Positions 42,133-50,729 of a stretch of DNA of 64,000 nucleotides are shown here, one piece after another. The stretch covers positions 2,046,001 to 2,110,000 of the forward strand of contig NZ_JAGSYA010000004.1 in the NCBI RefSeq assembly GCF_025685395.1, written 5' to 3'. Each line of letters begins with the position of its first letter. The first letter of the stretch is position 1. The position numbers and the translations under genes are program-made. Origin of the DNA: Terriglobus tenax (GTDB taxonomy: Bacteria > Acidobacteriota > Terriglobia > Terriglobales > Acidobacteriaceae). A model generated the notes under the pieces. The model was given only the letters and a program-made list of their open reading frames with translations, ran no database searches and was not told the DNA's origin.

Positions 42133-42915
42133 TCAGATTTTGTCTTCCGGATAGTTCATGCGCAGCAGTATGTTGCGGCACTCCTGTTGGAGCTTGCGAT
42201 ACTGTCCCCAATACACCAGCAGGAAAACAAGAGGTATCTCCACGGCAAGAAGAACGAGCGGAATCCGCCAGGAGTTGATGCCCCATCCCAACAGAGCAGC
42301 AGCGACCACCAGCAGCCACAGGGGTGGGCGATCTTTCAGGAATTCCTGGTACCGTTCTCGCAAAAGAGCACGTCGTCCTGCGGAGTTCCATACATAGGGC
42401 CATTCGTTGAGAGCGGCCTTACGCTGTTCTTCTACGACTTTTCTGCGATCTGCGTATCTTGCTTCACGCAGTTCCGGATCAAGCAGGTTCTCCAGTGCCT
42501 CTGTTGCCCACGCCCGGCACTGCTCAAGATCTTCCGGATCGCTAGGAAATGAATCCTCAACATAGCCCACCTCTGTAAGCTCTTCTGGATAATCCGCCTG
42601 CACCATTAGGTAGTAGAAGAAAGGAAGCGACGGCAGTGGATCCTCACCATTTTCCAGAATCTCAACAGCACGCTTCCTGGCGATACGAATGGCAGCGGCA
42701 TCGATGGGCATTTGGGATAGCCCCAGTTCCGTCATCATGTGGGGCAGCGCATCGCTTATCTCAGAAAAAGAAGCGTTCTCCAGAATCGCCATCCGCACAA
42801 CATGCGGACCATCAAAGCCAGTCTCCATCGCTTCCTGCGCAACCAGAGGTATTTTCTCTGTAGGAATACGGTTGAGGGAGACCTCGGCCTGAAACTGTAG
42901 TGGATCAAATGGCAT
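42133..42915 (-). CDS. Hypothetical protein with C-terminal double membrane helix
   Basis: 260 aa. A long acidic soluble segment (residues 1-185), with predicted helices rich in Glu, Ala and Leu, is followed by two hydrophobic helices ([15 protein letters not shown] and [20 protein letters not shown]). A family is not recognised. It lies four bases upstream of the ruvB reading frame, so the two are likely co-transcribed. The ATG at 42915 gives a natural N-terminus; an ATG at 42948 is also in frame. Codon use is a little more A/T-rich than its neighbours. Confidence 0.7.
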   Translation of the reverse strand: MPFDPLQFQAEVSLNRIPTEKIPLVAQEAMETGFDGPHVVRMAILENASFSEISDALPHMMTELGLSQMPIDAAAIRIARKRAVEILENGEDPLPSLPFFYYLMVQADYPEELTEVGYVEDSFPSDPEDLEQCRAWATEALENLLDPELREARYADRRKVVEEQRKAALNEWPYVWNSAGRRALLRERYQEFLKDRPPLWLLVVAAALLGWGINSWRIPLVLLAVEIPLVFLLVYWGQYRKLQQECRNILLRMNYPEDKI

Positions 42916-42982
42916 AACGGCTGCTGCGTCTCCGCCAACAGCGTACATGCTGGCTACGAGACAATAAGATCAAACCAGCCCA

Positions 42983-43648
42983 ATGAAGCCCACCGCTCTT
43001 CTCCTTCTCGTTCTCGCCGCAGCCGGTCCCGGTGGTGCGCAGATAGATGCCGTCTGGCAGCAGGCCCGATCCTTGCGACAGAGTGGAAACCTGGCCGCGG
43101 CTTATGCGTTGATGGAAGGCGCGCGAAAGGATTCGAGCAATCCAAGCCTCATCGCTGAGTTCATCCTCGCCGCCGTGCAGCTGCCTTCGCAGCGTGCTGA
43201 GGGCGAGAAGGCCCTGGAGGAGATGCGCGCTGCTACGGACGGCACTAGCTCCAGCCTGGCGATGGAAGCGCTGGAGCGTGAGCTTGGTGGCATCTACTCG
43301 CGCATGGCTCGCGATGGTGGTGAGACCGAGAGGCCGTTCCGCGCTGCGTCCATTGAAGCCTATCGCCGCGAGGAAGTATGGATCGTGCGCAACCAGGCTG
43401 ACGCTGAAGAGGCTTCCGTGCGTCTTGCCGAGGCGCACATTCATCGCGGCCTGGAGCTTCTGCTGGCCAACGATGTGCAACAGGCAGAGCTGGAGATTCG
43501 CGCGGCGTACGAGTTCTCCTGCAAGACATCAACACAGAAGAGCCAGCTCTGCGACCGCGCTAAACAGGCCATGACCGCAGTGAAGAATGCGGCCAGCGTC
43601 CGTTCCTTTGCCGCCGCGCCAGCGGAAGGTCCGAAGGACGAAGAGTAG
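42983..43648 (+). CDS. Exported TPR-like hypothetical protein
   Basis: 221 aa. The signal peptide (residues 1-19, ending GGAQ) precedes a chain of helices with TPR-like spacing (ARSLRQSGNLAAAYALMEGARKDSSNPSLIAEFILAAVQLP; RLAEAHIHRGLELLLANDVQQAELEIRAAYEFS). Two cysteines (FSCKTS, QLCDRA) could be disulfide-linked. A scaffold or binding role is likely; function unknown. It is divergent from the ruvB-linked gene. Confidence 0.72.
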   Translation: MKPTALLLLVLAAAGPGGAQIDAVWQQARSLRQSGNLAAAYALMEGARKDSSNPSLIAEFILAAVQLPSQRAEGEKALEEMRAATDGTSSSLAMEALERELGGIYSRMARDGGETERPFRAASIEAYRREEVWIVRNQADAEEASVRLAEAHIHRGLELLLANDVQQAELEIRAAYEFSCKTSTQKSQLCDRAKQAMTAVKNAASVRSFAAAPAEGPKDEE

Positions 43649-43652
43649 CCCC

Positions 43653-44138
43653 TTACGGCTGGAACAGTTCTCTCTGCACCGCCGCCATCTGCTGCAGCTG
43701 GCCATCGCCGCGGATGTGCAGCACTTCCATCCCACGTGCATCCATCGCCGGACCAAGTAACAGCCAGCGATGGCAATGCATGGGATCTTCTTCGGCACAC
43801 ATGATGGCCGTTACGCTGGCTGAAGCCGTGCGTTCCAGAAGCTCCATTCCGGTTTGAAAGGAAGCTGTCTCGCGCACGCGGGCGTAGTCCACGCCGCCGT
43901 CCGCGTTATAAAGCGAAGCATCCCGTGGGCGTCCGCCGAGACGGGCGCCCATCCACACATAGCGAATGCCTGCTTGTTGCAGTGCAGCCCGCAGCGGCTC
44001 GCGCGAGAACCACGGCATCCGCCGCGATGCGGGAATCGAGCGGATGTCCGCCAGCGTTTGAATGCCATGCTGCGTCAGCAGACCGAGGAATGTCTCTACC
44101 GTGTGGCGGGAGTGGCCGATGGTGTAGAGGCATGTCAT
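43653..44138 (-). CDS. DUF488 family protein
   Basis: 161 aa. LYTIGHSRHTVETFLGLL at the N-terminus, the DIRSIPASRR segment and the C-terminal CAEEDPMHCHRWLL motif with its Cys-x7-Cys-His are the DUF488 signature. Family function unknown. The start is ATG 44138, with a GTG one codon earlier. The gene is convergent with the TPR-like gene, four bases apart. Confidence 0.88.
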   Translation of the reverse strand: MTCLYTIGHSRHTVETFLGLLTQHGIQTLADIRSIPASRRMPWFSREPLRAALQQAGIRYVWMGARLGGRPRDASLYNADGGVDYARVRETASFQTGMELLERTASASVTAIMCAEEDPMHCHRWLLLGPAMDARGMEVLHIRGDGQLQQMAAVQRELFQP

Positions 44139-44165
44139 CACTGCGGTCTGCTCACAGCATATTGG

Positions 44166-44945
44166 TTAGTAAATCGACCGCAGCAACCCGCCCTCAACCC
44201 GGATTGCCGCGCCATTGGTCGCCGCGCTGAGCGGGCTGGCAAGATAGGCAACCGTCGTCGCCACCTCTTCGCTCTCAATCAGCCGCTGCAGCAGCGAGCT
44301 CTGGCGATGCTTCTCGAAGAACTCCTTCTCGGCCTCTTCGGGCGTGGGGTTGGGCTTCGATGCGATGCTCTCGAGGAAGCTCACAATGCCCTCGCTGCGT
44401 GTCGGCCCCGGCAGCACTGTGTTCACCGTGACGCGCGTGCCCTTCGTGGCCTCTGCCATGCCGCGGCTGATGGCCAGCTGCGCGGACTTGGTCATGCCGT
44501 AGTGCACCATCTCGCCCGGAGTCATTACACCGCTCTCGCTGGAGATGAAGATCACGCGGCCATCGTTCTTCTTCAGCATCAGTGGGAAGTAATGCCGCGA
44601 CAGGCGCACACCGCTCATCACGTTTACGTCGAACAGCTTCTGCCAGTCGGCGTCGGTAATGTCCTCAAACTTCTTCGCCTCGTAGATACCAAGGTTGTTC
44701 ACCAGGATGTCAGTCTCAGGAACGGCCTTGATCACTGCTTCCGCACCTTCCGCGGTTCCGGGGTCGGCGACCACGATCGTTACCTTGTCGCCGAACTCGC
44801 CCAGCGCGGCCTTCAGCTTCTTCTCATCGCGGCCCGGTACCGTGACGTGGACACCTTCCTCCACCAGTGCCTTCACAATTGCCAGGCCGATGCCTGCGCT
44901 TCCGCCTGTCACCAGTGCCTGCTTGCCCTTCAGTTTCAGATCCAT
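44166..44945 (-). CDS. Short-chain dehydrogenase/reductase
   Basis: 259 aa. Classical SDR: TGGSAGIGLA NAD(P)-binding loop near residue 13, NNLG near 87, the catalytic Ser (ISSES) and YGMTK (Tyr-x3-Lys). C-terminal residues TNGAAIRVEGGLLRSI complete the fold. GGAG eight bases before the ATG. It follows the PRISE reductase gene by 63 bp on the same strand, and both lie beside the divergent XRE-MmyB regulator that may control them. Confidence 0.9.
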   Translation of the reverse strand: MDLKLKGKQALVTGGSAGIGLAIVKALVEEGVHVTVPGRDEKKLKAALGEFGDKVTIVVADPGTAEGAEAVIKAVPETDILVNNLGIYEAKKFEDITDADWQKLFDVNVMSGVRLSRHYFPLMLKKNDGRVIFISSESGVMTPGEMVHYGMTKSAQLAISRGMAEATKGTRVTVNTVLPGPTRSEGIVSFLESIASKPNPTPEEAEKEFFEKHRQSSLLQRLIESEEVATTVAYLASPLSAATNGAAIRVEGGLLRSIY

Positions 44946-45008
44946 TGCCGTATCTCCTGTTCCTGTTGCGTTTGGATGCTTCGATCATTTGCTTCGATTT
45001 GCAGCTTG

Positions 45009-46070
45009 TTACGGAATCAACCGCTCCGCCCGCAGACGCGCGAACAGCTCGAAGAAGCTCTCATCCGTTGCCTGGTACTCCGTAAAGCCGAGCCTGCGGC
45101 TCTTGGACATATCGGTGACCACCTCGATGGGGCGGCCAAGGTCGGCGTCCGTATGCCAGGCGGAGGCCAGCACATGCAGGTCGCTTTCCACCAGGCCGTG
45201 CTTTGCGGTGATCTGCCGCCACACCGGTTCGGCATCCACCAGTTGCTGCTCCAGCGGCGTGCCTTCGCCCCGCAGCTTTTCCGTCTCCACGCCGAACCAG
45301 TCGGCGATGCGCTGCCACATCCAGCTCCAGCGGAAGACGTCGCCGTTCACCACGTTGAAGGCTTCGTCCCGCGCCGCGGGCGAGGTTGCCGCCCATAGCA
45401 GATGCTTCGCCAGCAACCGCGCGTCGGTCATGTCCGTTAGGCTGTTCCACTGGACAGACGAGCCCGGAAAACGCATAGGCTTCCCCAGTTCCTTGCAGAG
45501 AGAAGCATAGACCGCCAGCGTGGTGCCCATATTCATGGTGTTGCCCACCGCGTGGCCAATGATGGTGTGCGGACGATGGACGCTCCAGCCATAGCCATCG
45601 CGCGCGGCGGCGGCAAAGACCTCATCCTCCTGCGCGTAGTAGAAGTTTTCCAGCGGCAGCCGCTCCTGCTCTTCGCGGAAAGGCGTCGCCGGCAGGGCGC
45701 CCTTGCCGTAGGCCTCAAACGGCCCAAGGTAATGCTTCAGGCCGGTGACCAGGGCCACGTGCTTCACGCTTTTCGCAGCGGAAACCGCGTCGAGCACGTT
45801 CCGCACCATACCCGCATTGACGCGGATGTTCTCCGCCTCTGTGGGCTGGCGCAGCCATGTGGCCAGAAAGACATGCGTCGGCTTCACCTCTTTCAGCGCT
45901 GCGGCCACGGCGGCGGCATCCCGCAGGTCCACGGCAACGGGGAGAACCCCCTCACGGTTGCCCGGACGCCGAGCCACACCGTAAACCGTCCAGTCCCCCT
46001 GGGCCACCAGCAGATCGGCCAGGTTGCCGCCGACGATTCCTGAAACACCCACGATTAATGCTGTTTGCAT
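45009..46070 (-). CDS. PRISE-type extended SDR (NAD-dependent epimerase/reductase)
   Basis: 353 aa. N-terminal VGVSGIVGGNLADLL is the cofactor loop, and the family-specific LATWLRQPTEAENIRVNAGM, TGLKHYLGPFEAYGKG and VHRPHTIIGHAVGNTMNM identify the PRISE group (progesterone 5-beta reductase/iridoid synthase-like). Members reduce activated C=C bonds. AAGGAG six bases before ATG 46070 sets the start. It is divergent from the XRE regulator with 69 bp between the starts. Confidence 0.9.
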   Translation of the reverse strand: MQTALIVGVSGIVGGNLADLLVAQGDWTVYGVARRPGNREGVLPVAVDLRDAAAVAAALKEVKPTHVFLATWLRQPTEAENIRVNAGMVRNVLDAVSAAKSVKHVALVTGLKHYLGPFEAYGKGALPATPFREEQERLPLENFYYAQEDEVFAAAARDGYGWSVHRPHTIIGHAVGNTMNMGTTLAVYASLCKELGKPMRFPGSSVQWNSLTDMTDARLLAKHLLWAATSPAARDEAFNVVNGDVFRWSWMWQRIADWFGVETEKLRGEGTPLEQQLVDAEPVWRQITAKHGLVESDLHVLASAWHTDADLGRPIEVVTDMSKSRRLGFTEYQATDESFFELFARLRAERLIP

Positions 46071-46139
46071 GGCTACTCCTTCTACCACTGAAGCTCTCAG
46101 GCCCGGTGGCGCATCTTCTACTGTGGAGACTCGCACATC

Positions 46140-46988
46140 ATGGAACAAGTCATTGCGTATCCTGGGACTGGCACTCCTACTCTCAGCCGGCCGGTCCCTC
46201 TCCACGGGGACTCCCGCCGCCGCGAGCTGGCGAATTTTCTGCGCTCACGACGTGAGATGCTCTCGCCGGAGGCCATCGGCCTGCCGCGCACCAGCCGCCG
46301 CCGCGTCCGCGGCCTGCGCCGCGAGGAGGTTGCCGAGGCCGCAGGCATCAGCACCGCCTGGTACACCTGGATTGAACAGGCCCGCGACCTGAATCTCTCC
46401 CTGGCCACGCTTGACAGCATTGGCGACGCCCTGCACCTGAAGCCGCAGGAGCGAGCCCACCTCTTCCAGCTCGCCGGCCAGCCCATCGCCGTCCCCATTC
46501 CGCAGCAGGACGACATCGTCATGACTCCGCTGCGCGCCATGCTGCAGGGCATGGAGCCCCACCCCGCCTATGTGCTGGACCCGCAGTGGCACTTCGTCGC
46601 CTGGAACCGCGGGACCGAAGCCCTGTTCGGACCGCTGGGCGATCTGCCCTTCGAGGAACGCAACTTCGTCAAGCTGATCTTCACGTCGCCCAGCTTCCAG
46701 AGGATCTTCATCAACTGGGAAGATGTTGCCCGCTGCGCCCTGGCGCATTTCCGGTCAGACTCCGCTGCGAACGTCGACGATCCCTACTGGCTGCGCATGG
46801 TCGCGCACCTGAAAAAGCGCAGCCCCCACTTCCGCGAGTGGTGGGCGCAGCACAACGTCGCCTGGCCGCATAGCTGGCGGAAGGAACTACTGCTGCCCGA
46901 AGGGAAAAAGATCTACAACACCTTCGACATGGAGCTCTCCCGGCCTTCCCGTTTGCGGATCGTGACGTATATTCCCGAGCAGAAATAA
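46140..46988 (+). CDS. XRE-family regulator with MmyB-like ligand-binding domain
   Basis: 282 aa. Residues 25-110 are a helix-turn-helix (RRRELANFLRSRREMLSPEAIGLP, then RGLRREEVAEAAGISTAWYTWIEQARDLNLS) and residues 125-282 are an MmyB-like PAS-type sensor (HPAYVLDPQWHFVAWNRGTEALFG). In this group the sensor domain binds fatty acids or related ligands. The divergent position upstream of PRISE reductase and SDR genes suggests it controls them, with an operator in the 69-bp gap. No Shine-Dalgarno was seen. Confidence 0.9.
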   Translation: MEQVIAYPGTGTPTLSRPVPLHGDSRRRELANFLRSRREMLSPEAIGLPRTSRRRVRGLRREEVAEAAGISTAWYTWIEQARDLNLSLATLDSIGDALHLKPQERAHLFQLAGQPIAVPIPQQDDIVMTPLRAMLQGMEPHPAYVLDPQWHFVAWNRGTEALFGPLGDLPFEERNFVKLIFTSPSFQRIFINWEDVARCALAHFRSDSAANVDDPYWLRMVAHLKKRSPHFREWWAQHNVAWPHSWRKELLLPEGKKIYNTFDMELSRPSRLRIVTYIPEQK

Positions 46989-46999
46989 GAATATTTACG

Positions 47000-47017
47000 T
47001 TATAACGTTCGTTATAA
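47000..47017 (+). promoter_or_regulatory. Operator/promoter of the AbrB-Doc module
   Basis: TTATAACG-TT-CGTTATAA is a perfect 8-bp inverted repeat. Its right arm overlaps the -10 hexamer TATAAT (47013-47018), only six bases before the antitoxin ATG at 47025. The expected transcription start falls on the ATG, so the mRNA may be leaderless. AbrB-fold antitoxins bind such palindromes to autoregulate. Confidence 0.75.
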
Positions 47018-47024
47018 TCAAAGA

Positions 47025-47252
47025 ATGGCGACTTCGGTAAAGATCACGACCATTGGCAACTCTGCAGGGATCATTCTTCCTAAGGAAACGCTCGCGCGCC
47101 TGAATCTTGAGAAGGGCGACACGCTTTACCTGACGGAAACTGCTGACGGCATCCAGCTCACTCCCTATGACGAGGAGTTCGCCCGCCAGATTGAAGCCAT
47201 GGAAACCGTGATGCGCGAGAACCGCGATGTTCTTCGCCGCCTGGCGGAATAA
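47025..47252 (+). CDS. AbrB/MazE-type (SpoVT-AbrB) antitoxin
   Basis: 75 aa. The first 45 residues are a SpoVT-AbrB swapped-hairpin domain (VKITTIGNSAGIILPKETLARLNLEKGDTLYLTE), the last 30 an acidic amphipathic helix (EEFARQIEAMETVMRENRDVLRRLAE) expected to mask the toxin. Two bases separate it from the toxin gene. Pairing AbrB-type, rather than Phd-type, antitoxin with a Doc toxin is a known but less common combination. Confidence 0.9.
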   Translation: MATSVKITTIGNSAGIILPKETLARLNLEKGDTLYLTETADGIQLTPYDEEFARQIEAMETVMRENRDVLRRLAE

Positions 47253-47254
47253 AC

Positions 47255-47647
47255 ATGGAGGCGCCACGCTGGATCAGCAAAGCGGCCATCCTGCAAATTC
47301 ACTCCCGAGAACTTTCGATTGATGGTGGTGCGTCGGGCGTGCGTGATGAAGGGCTTTTAGAGTCTGCGTTAGCCCGTCCTCTCAACACATTCGCCTATGA
47401 GGCACATGCAACACTCTTTGATCTAGCAGCCGACTATGCCTTCGGCATCGCGCGAAATCATCCCTTTGTTGACGGGAACAAACGCGTGGCCCTGCTCGCC
47501 TGCGAAGGCTTCCTGATCCTGAACGGCTATCGGGTCCTCTCAGAGAAGGAAGAGAAGTATCTGATGTATATCTGGATTGCTGCAGGCCAGATCAGCCAGG
47601 GCGAATTCACAAATTGGTTGGAACAGCGGGCGCGACCCCTCCGGTAG
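47255..47647 (+). CDS. doc: Doc-type Fic-family toxin
   Basis: 130 aa, the length of Doc proteins. The Fic core HPFVDGNKRVAL (motif HxFxxGNKR) matches chromosomal Doc toxins; plasmid P1 Doc phosphorylates EF-Tu and halts translation. IARNH before the motif and the helical flanks (DEGLLESALARPLNTF) fit the family. It directly follows the antitoxin gene and its stop abuts the stop of the convergent GNAT gene. Loss-of-function changes are not seen, so the module looks intact. Confidence 0.9.
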   Translation: MEAPRWISKAAILQIHSRELSIDGGASGVRDEGLLESALARPLNTFAYEAHATLFDLAADYAFGIARNHPFVDGNKRVALLACEGFLILNGYRVLSEKEEKYLMYIWIAAGQISQGEFTNWLEQRARPLR

Positions 47648-48142
47648 CTATAACGCCCTCTGCATCAGCAGTGAATCCACCGCGCGGTCAAACTTCCAGC
47701 CCACCCCCTGCAGCACACCGACGCGGGTAAACCCAAGCCGCTGGTGCAAATGCATGGAAGCCGCATTCTCCTCACCGCCGCCGATCACAGCCACCATTTG
47801 CCGTGCGCCTGCCTGCTTGCACAGGGTGATCAGCCTCTCCATCAGCAGGTGCCCAATTCCCTTTCCGGCAAACTTCGGGGCGAGATACACCGAGTTCTCC
47901 ACCGTGTAGCGATAGGCCGCACGCGGGCGGTAGGGACCGGCATAGGCATAGCCCACAATCTCACCACCTACCTCCGCCACAAGGTACGGCAATCCCATCT
48001 CAACAACTGCCGCCATGCGCGCCTGAATCTCCCCAGCGGAGGGCGGTTCCAGCTCAAAGGTGGCGGTGCTGGTCAGTACATAGTGCGCGTAGATCCGCGC
48101 GATCGCTTCCGCGTCATCCGGCGTTGCAGGGCGAAGGTTCAT
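47648..48142 (-). CDS. GNAT acetyltransferase, phosphinothricin-acetyltransferase type
   Basis: 164 aa. The PAT/Bar-like GNAT pattern is clear: RPATPDDAEAIARIYAHYV at the start, GYAYAGPYRPRAAYRYTVENSVYLAPKFAGKGIGHLLM with the acetyl-CoA loop, and a late GFTRVGVLQGVGWKF. It probably acetylates a phosphinothricin- or methionine-sulfone-like amine. AGGGA precedes ATG 48142; the extension to 48235 is rejected. It is divergent from the methyltransferase gene. Confidence 0.9.
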   Translation of the reverse strand: MNLRPATPDDAEAIARIYAHYVLTSTATFELEPPSAGEIQARMAAVVEMGLPYLVAEVGGEIVGYAYAGPYRPRAAYRYTVENSVYLAPKFAGKGIGHLLMERLITLCKQAGARQMVAVIGGGEENAASMHLHQRLGFTRVGVLQGVGWKFDRAVDSLLMQRAL

Positions 48143-48189
48143 TCCCTCATCTTGCACTGAAGGCCTGTTCACCTGCACCCTTGAAGATA

Positions 48190-48903
48190 GTGGCACGCAA
48201 GCAGACAGCTCCGGTCGTTCATCCTTTTGACGCAAAGTTCGGCACCGACACCGGCGGCCTGATCCCCGGTCCGAAGCTGAAGACCGGCCACATGCATGAC
48301 CGCCACAACACCGCCTATCACGGTACGGCTCCGTCGCTCTTTGCGCAGATCATGGAGCTGTGGCAGAACACCTGGACCCCGGTTCCGCCCAGCGACTACG
48401 CCTTTGTCGACATCGGCGCGGGCAAGGGTCGTTCCTCGTTTCTCGCCGCTAGAATGCACTTCCGCAGCATCACCGGCGTGGAGCTGAACCCCGCGCTGGC
48501 GCAGATCGCCCGGCAGAATATCACCACCTTCGCGCCCTATGCTGTCACCCCGGTCAGCATTCTTGAAGGCGATATCATGACCTTCCCGCTGCCGGCGGGG
48601 CCGCTGCTGCTCTATCTCTTCAATCCTTTCGGGGCCACCGTGCTTCGCCGCCTGATGAAGAAGCTGGACGCGCGCCAGTCCACGCACCCGACGCCTATTG
48701 ACCTGATCTACGTCAACGACGAGCACCGGGGTGTTCTGCAGAAGCATGGCCGCTGGCAGTCGTTGTGGAGCGGCGACCTGCATCTGTCAGATGAGGACGA
48801 CGAGGCCGACCGCGCCACCATTCGCCGCGACGCACACGGGCTTTACGCCGTGGAAGGCTACGAGCGGTGCAGTCTCTGGCGCTGGCAAATGGACCAGGAG
48901 TAG
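48190..48903 (+). CDS. Class I SAM-dependent methyltransferase
   Basis: 237 aa from a GTG. The SAM-binding motif FVDIGAGKGRSSFLAARM near residue 75 and the post-motif GVELNPALAQIARQNI are typical; DIGAGKG is motif I and the Glu in VELNP binds ribose. Substrate unknown. The 48124 frame start is replaced by GTG 48190 because it gives a normal start with a GAAG upstream. It is transcribed away from the GNAT gene and is followed 37 bp later by the CHAD gene. Confidence 0.82.
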   Translation: MARKQTAPVVHPFDAKFGTDTGGLIPGPKLKTGHMHDRHNTAYHGTAPSLFAQIMELWQNTWTPVPPSDYAFVDIGAGKGRSSFLAARMHFRSITGVELNPALAQIARQNITTFAPYAVTPVSILEGDIMTFPLPAGPLLLYLFNPFGATVLRRLMKKLDARQSTHPTPIDLIYVNDEHRGVLQKHGRWQSLWSGDLHLSDEDDEADRATIRRDAHGLYAVEGYERCSLWRWQMDQE

Positions 48904-48940
48904 CATCCGTCTATCCCGCCGGAATCATCTAACAAAGGGA

Positions 48941-49729
48941 ATGGCCAGACCCATCCAGGTTCTTCGCGAGCAGGCTACCGCCCTGGAAGCGGCACTGGCT
49001 GTGTGTATCGCACAGCCGCACAGGAAAGCCGTCCATAAGCTGCGCACCGCCACCCGCCGTATGGAAGCGCAACTGGAGTTGCTCGCACAGATCAAGGGAT
49101 TTCCGCCGCATCGCGAGCAGGCCGCCCTCTTTCGCCAGACGCTGAAATCCGTCCGCAGACTGGCGGGCGAGGTCCGCGACCTGGATGTCCTGGAGCAGAT
49201 GCTGCGCGCCCTGCGCCTGCCGGAACACAGTCACCGCCCCCAGCTGCTGCAGGCCCTGGAAGACCGCCGCCACAAGCGCGCCGATGCACTGAAGAAGCGC
49301 CTGAAGAAACACATCCCCGCCCTCGCCCAGGTGACCGAGGAGCTGTTTGCCGCCCTGAAACCGGCACGCGAGAGATCGCTCGCCGTCAAAGACCTGCTGC
49401 CCATTGCCGATGCCTGGTACCTCCGCCGCACCCATGGCCTGAAGCTCACGCGCGAGGAGGACCTGCACTCCCTGCGCAAGGCCGCCAAGGTCTCTCGCTA
49501 CATGGCGGAAACGGGTCTTCCCTCCAAACAGGCGGACGCCGCGGCTGTGCGCTACAACCGTCTGCAGCAAAGCGGTGGTCGCTGGCATGATTCGCTGCTG
49601 CTGGCGCAGTTTGCGAGAAAGACGCTGGGAAAGAACGATGCCCTGGCCCAGTTGACCCGTGACCGCGCAAAGAGCCACCACGCCAGCTTCGTGCGCCTGC
49701 TTAAACCCTTCCGCCGGCCTCGCGGATGA
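48941..49729 (+). CDS. CHAD domain protein
   Basis: 262 aa. The conserved histidine-containing, basic alpha-helical domain is shown by AVHKLRTATRRMEAQLELL near residue 30 and LHSLRKAAKVSRYMAE near 175, its two internal repeats, with many Arg/Lys/His. CHAD domains bind polyphosphate, so a link with the polyphosphate glucokinase at 2471 is possible (inference). AAAGGGA precedes the ATG. The 3' end overlaps the convergent LysR gene by 29 bp. Confidence 0.88.
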   Translation: MARPIQVLREQATALEAALAVCIAQPHRKAVHKLRTATRRMEAQLELLAQIKGFPPHREQAALFRQTLKSVRRLAGEVRDLDVLEQMLRALRLPEHSHRPQLLQALEDRRHKRADALKKRLKKHIPALAQVTEELFAALKPARERSLAVKDLLPIADAWYLRRTHGLKLTREEDLHSLRKAAKVSRYMAETGLPSKQADAAAVRYNRLQQSGGRWHDSLLLAQFARKTLGKNDALAQLTRDRAKSHHASFVRLLKPFRRPRG

Positions 49730-50594
49730 TCTGCTGCAGGTGGTGCAGCACGGTGGATTCCCGCTCCGGTGACCAGGCCATCACCAGTTCCACCCAGGCG
49801 TTTTTCTGCTTCAGCGGACAGAAGGCAAGGCCGCTCTTCGGCAACTCCTGCAGCGTGTTGGTCGGCAGAATCGAAATGCCCTCACCGGCCTGCACCAGCA
49901 TCACAATCGAGCTCCAGACATTGGCCGTATTGGCAATTTCCGGCGAAAAGCCCGCCTCCGAACACATCTCAATCACCTTATCGAAGAGCGCCGGCGAGGT
50001 CTCGCGCACGCACAGGACGAAACGCTCGTTCGCCAGCGCACGGACGTCCACCGGCCCGGGCGCCAGCGGGTGGTTCCTGGGCAGTACGGCATACAGCGGG
50101 TCCTTGCGAAGCACCTCCACGCGCAGATGAGCGTCATTGGAGACGCCCAGCCGCCGCGTAAAAGCGATATCAATGCGTCCCTCGGCCAGGGCTTTCCACT
50201 GCAGCGCGGGAATCATCTCGTGCAGGGAGATGCGGACACGCGGATGGGCCTGCCGGAAACGCTGGATTAACCGTGAGAAGTTTGGACCGACGCCTCCGGT
50301 AAAGAAGCCGATACGGATCTCTCCCAGGTCGCCGGAGGCGGAATCCCGGGCCACTTTCATGGCCTGATCCGCACTGCCAAGTACCTTGCGTGCCTCTTTG
50401 AGAAAGAGCTCTCCAGGCGCTGTGAGTGCGGCGCGCAGGCGGGAACGGTCAAACAACTGCACACCCAGCTCAGCCTCAAGATCGGCGATCTGCTCACTGA
50501 GCGCGGACTGTGAGACGTATAAACGGCGGGCTGCGCGGGAAAAGCCGCCCGATTCAGCAACAGCCACGAAATATCGCAGGTGCCGGAGTTCCAT
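49701..50594 (-). CDS. LysR family transcriptional regulator
   Basis: 297 aa. Residues 1-60 are the winged helix-turn-helix (MELRHLRYFVAVAESGGFSRAARRLYVSQSALSEQIADLE), followed by a substrate-binding domain from about 90 on (EIRIGFFTGGVGPNFSRLI). It is divergent from the RND efflux operon with 135 bp between them, so it probably controls that operon and itself. A TCGG-N5-CCGA dyad in the gap fits its binding-site type. Confidence 0.92.
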   Translation of the reverse strand: MELRHLRYFVAVAESGGFSRAARRLYVSQSALSEQIADLEAELGVQLFDRSRLRAALTAPGELFLKEARKVLGSADQAMKVARDSASGDLGEIRIGFFTGGVGPNFSRLIQRFRQAHPRVRISLHEMIPALQWKALAEGRIDIAFTRRLGVSNDAHLRVEVLRKDPLYAVLPRNHPLAPGPVDVRALANERFVLCVRETSPALFDKVIEMCSEAGFSPEIANTANVWSSIVMLVQAGEGISILPTNTLQELPKSGLAFCPLKQKNAWVELVMAWSPERESTVLHHLQQIIREAGGRV

Positions 50595-50605
50595 ACGGTC
50601 ATATT

Positions 50606-50620
50606 ATCGGTTTTTCCGAT
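50606..50620. promoter_or_regulatory. LysR-type binding site (T-N11-A) in the LysR/RND intergenic region
   Basis: ATCGG-TTTTT-CCGAT is a perfect inverted repeat that contains TCGGTTTTTCCGA, a T-N11-A motif typical of LysR-family sites. It is 12 bp upstream of the LysR start and about 110 bp upstream of the RND permease start, a place suited to autoregulation. Confidence 0.6.
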
Positions 50621-50729
50621 CAAACCCTTCGGAACAAACCGTGCGACCCTAGTAGGCACTGGCCAATCTTTATTATGAGCCGTTTCCTGCGTGTAACCGG
50701 CCTGAAACTCTCCTTGAAGGAAACCGCCG

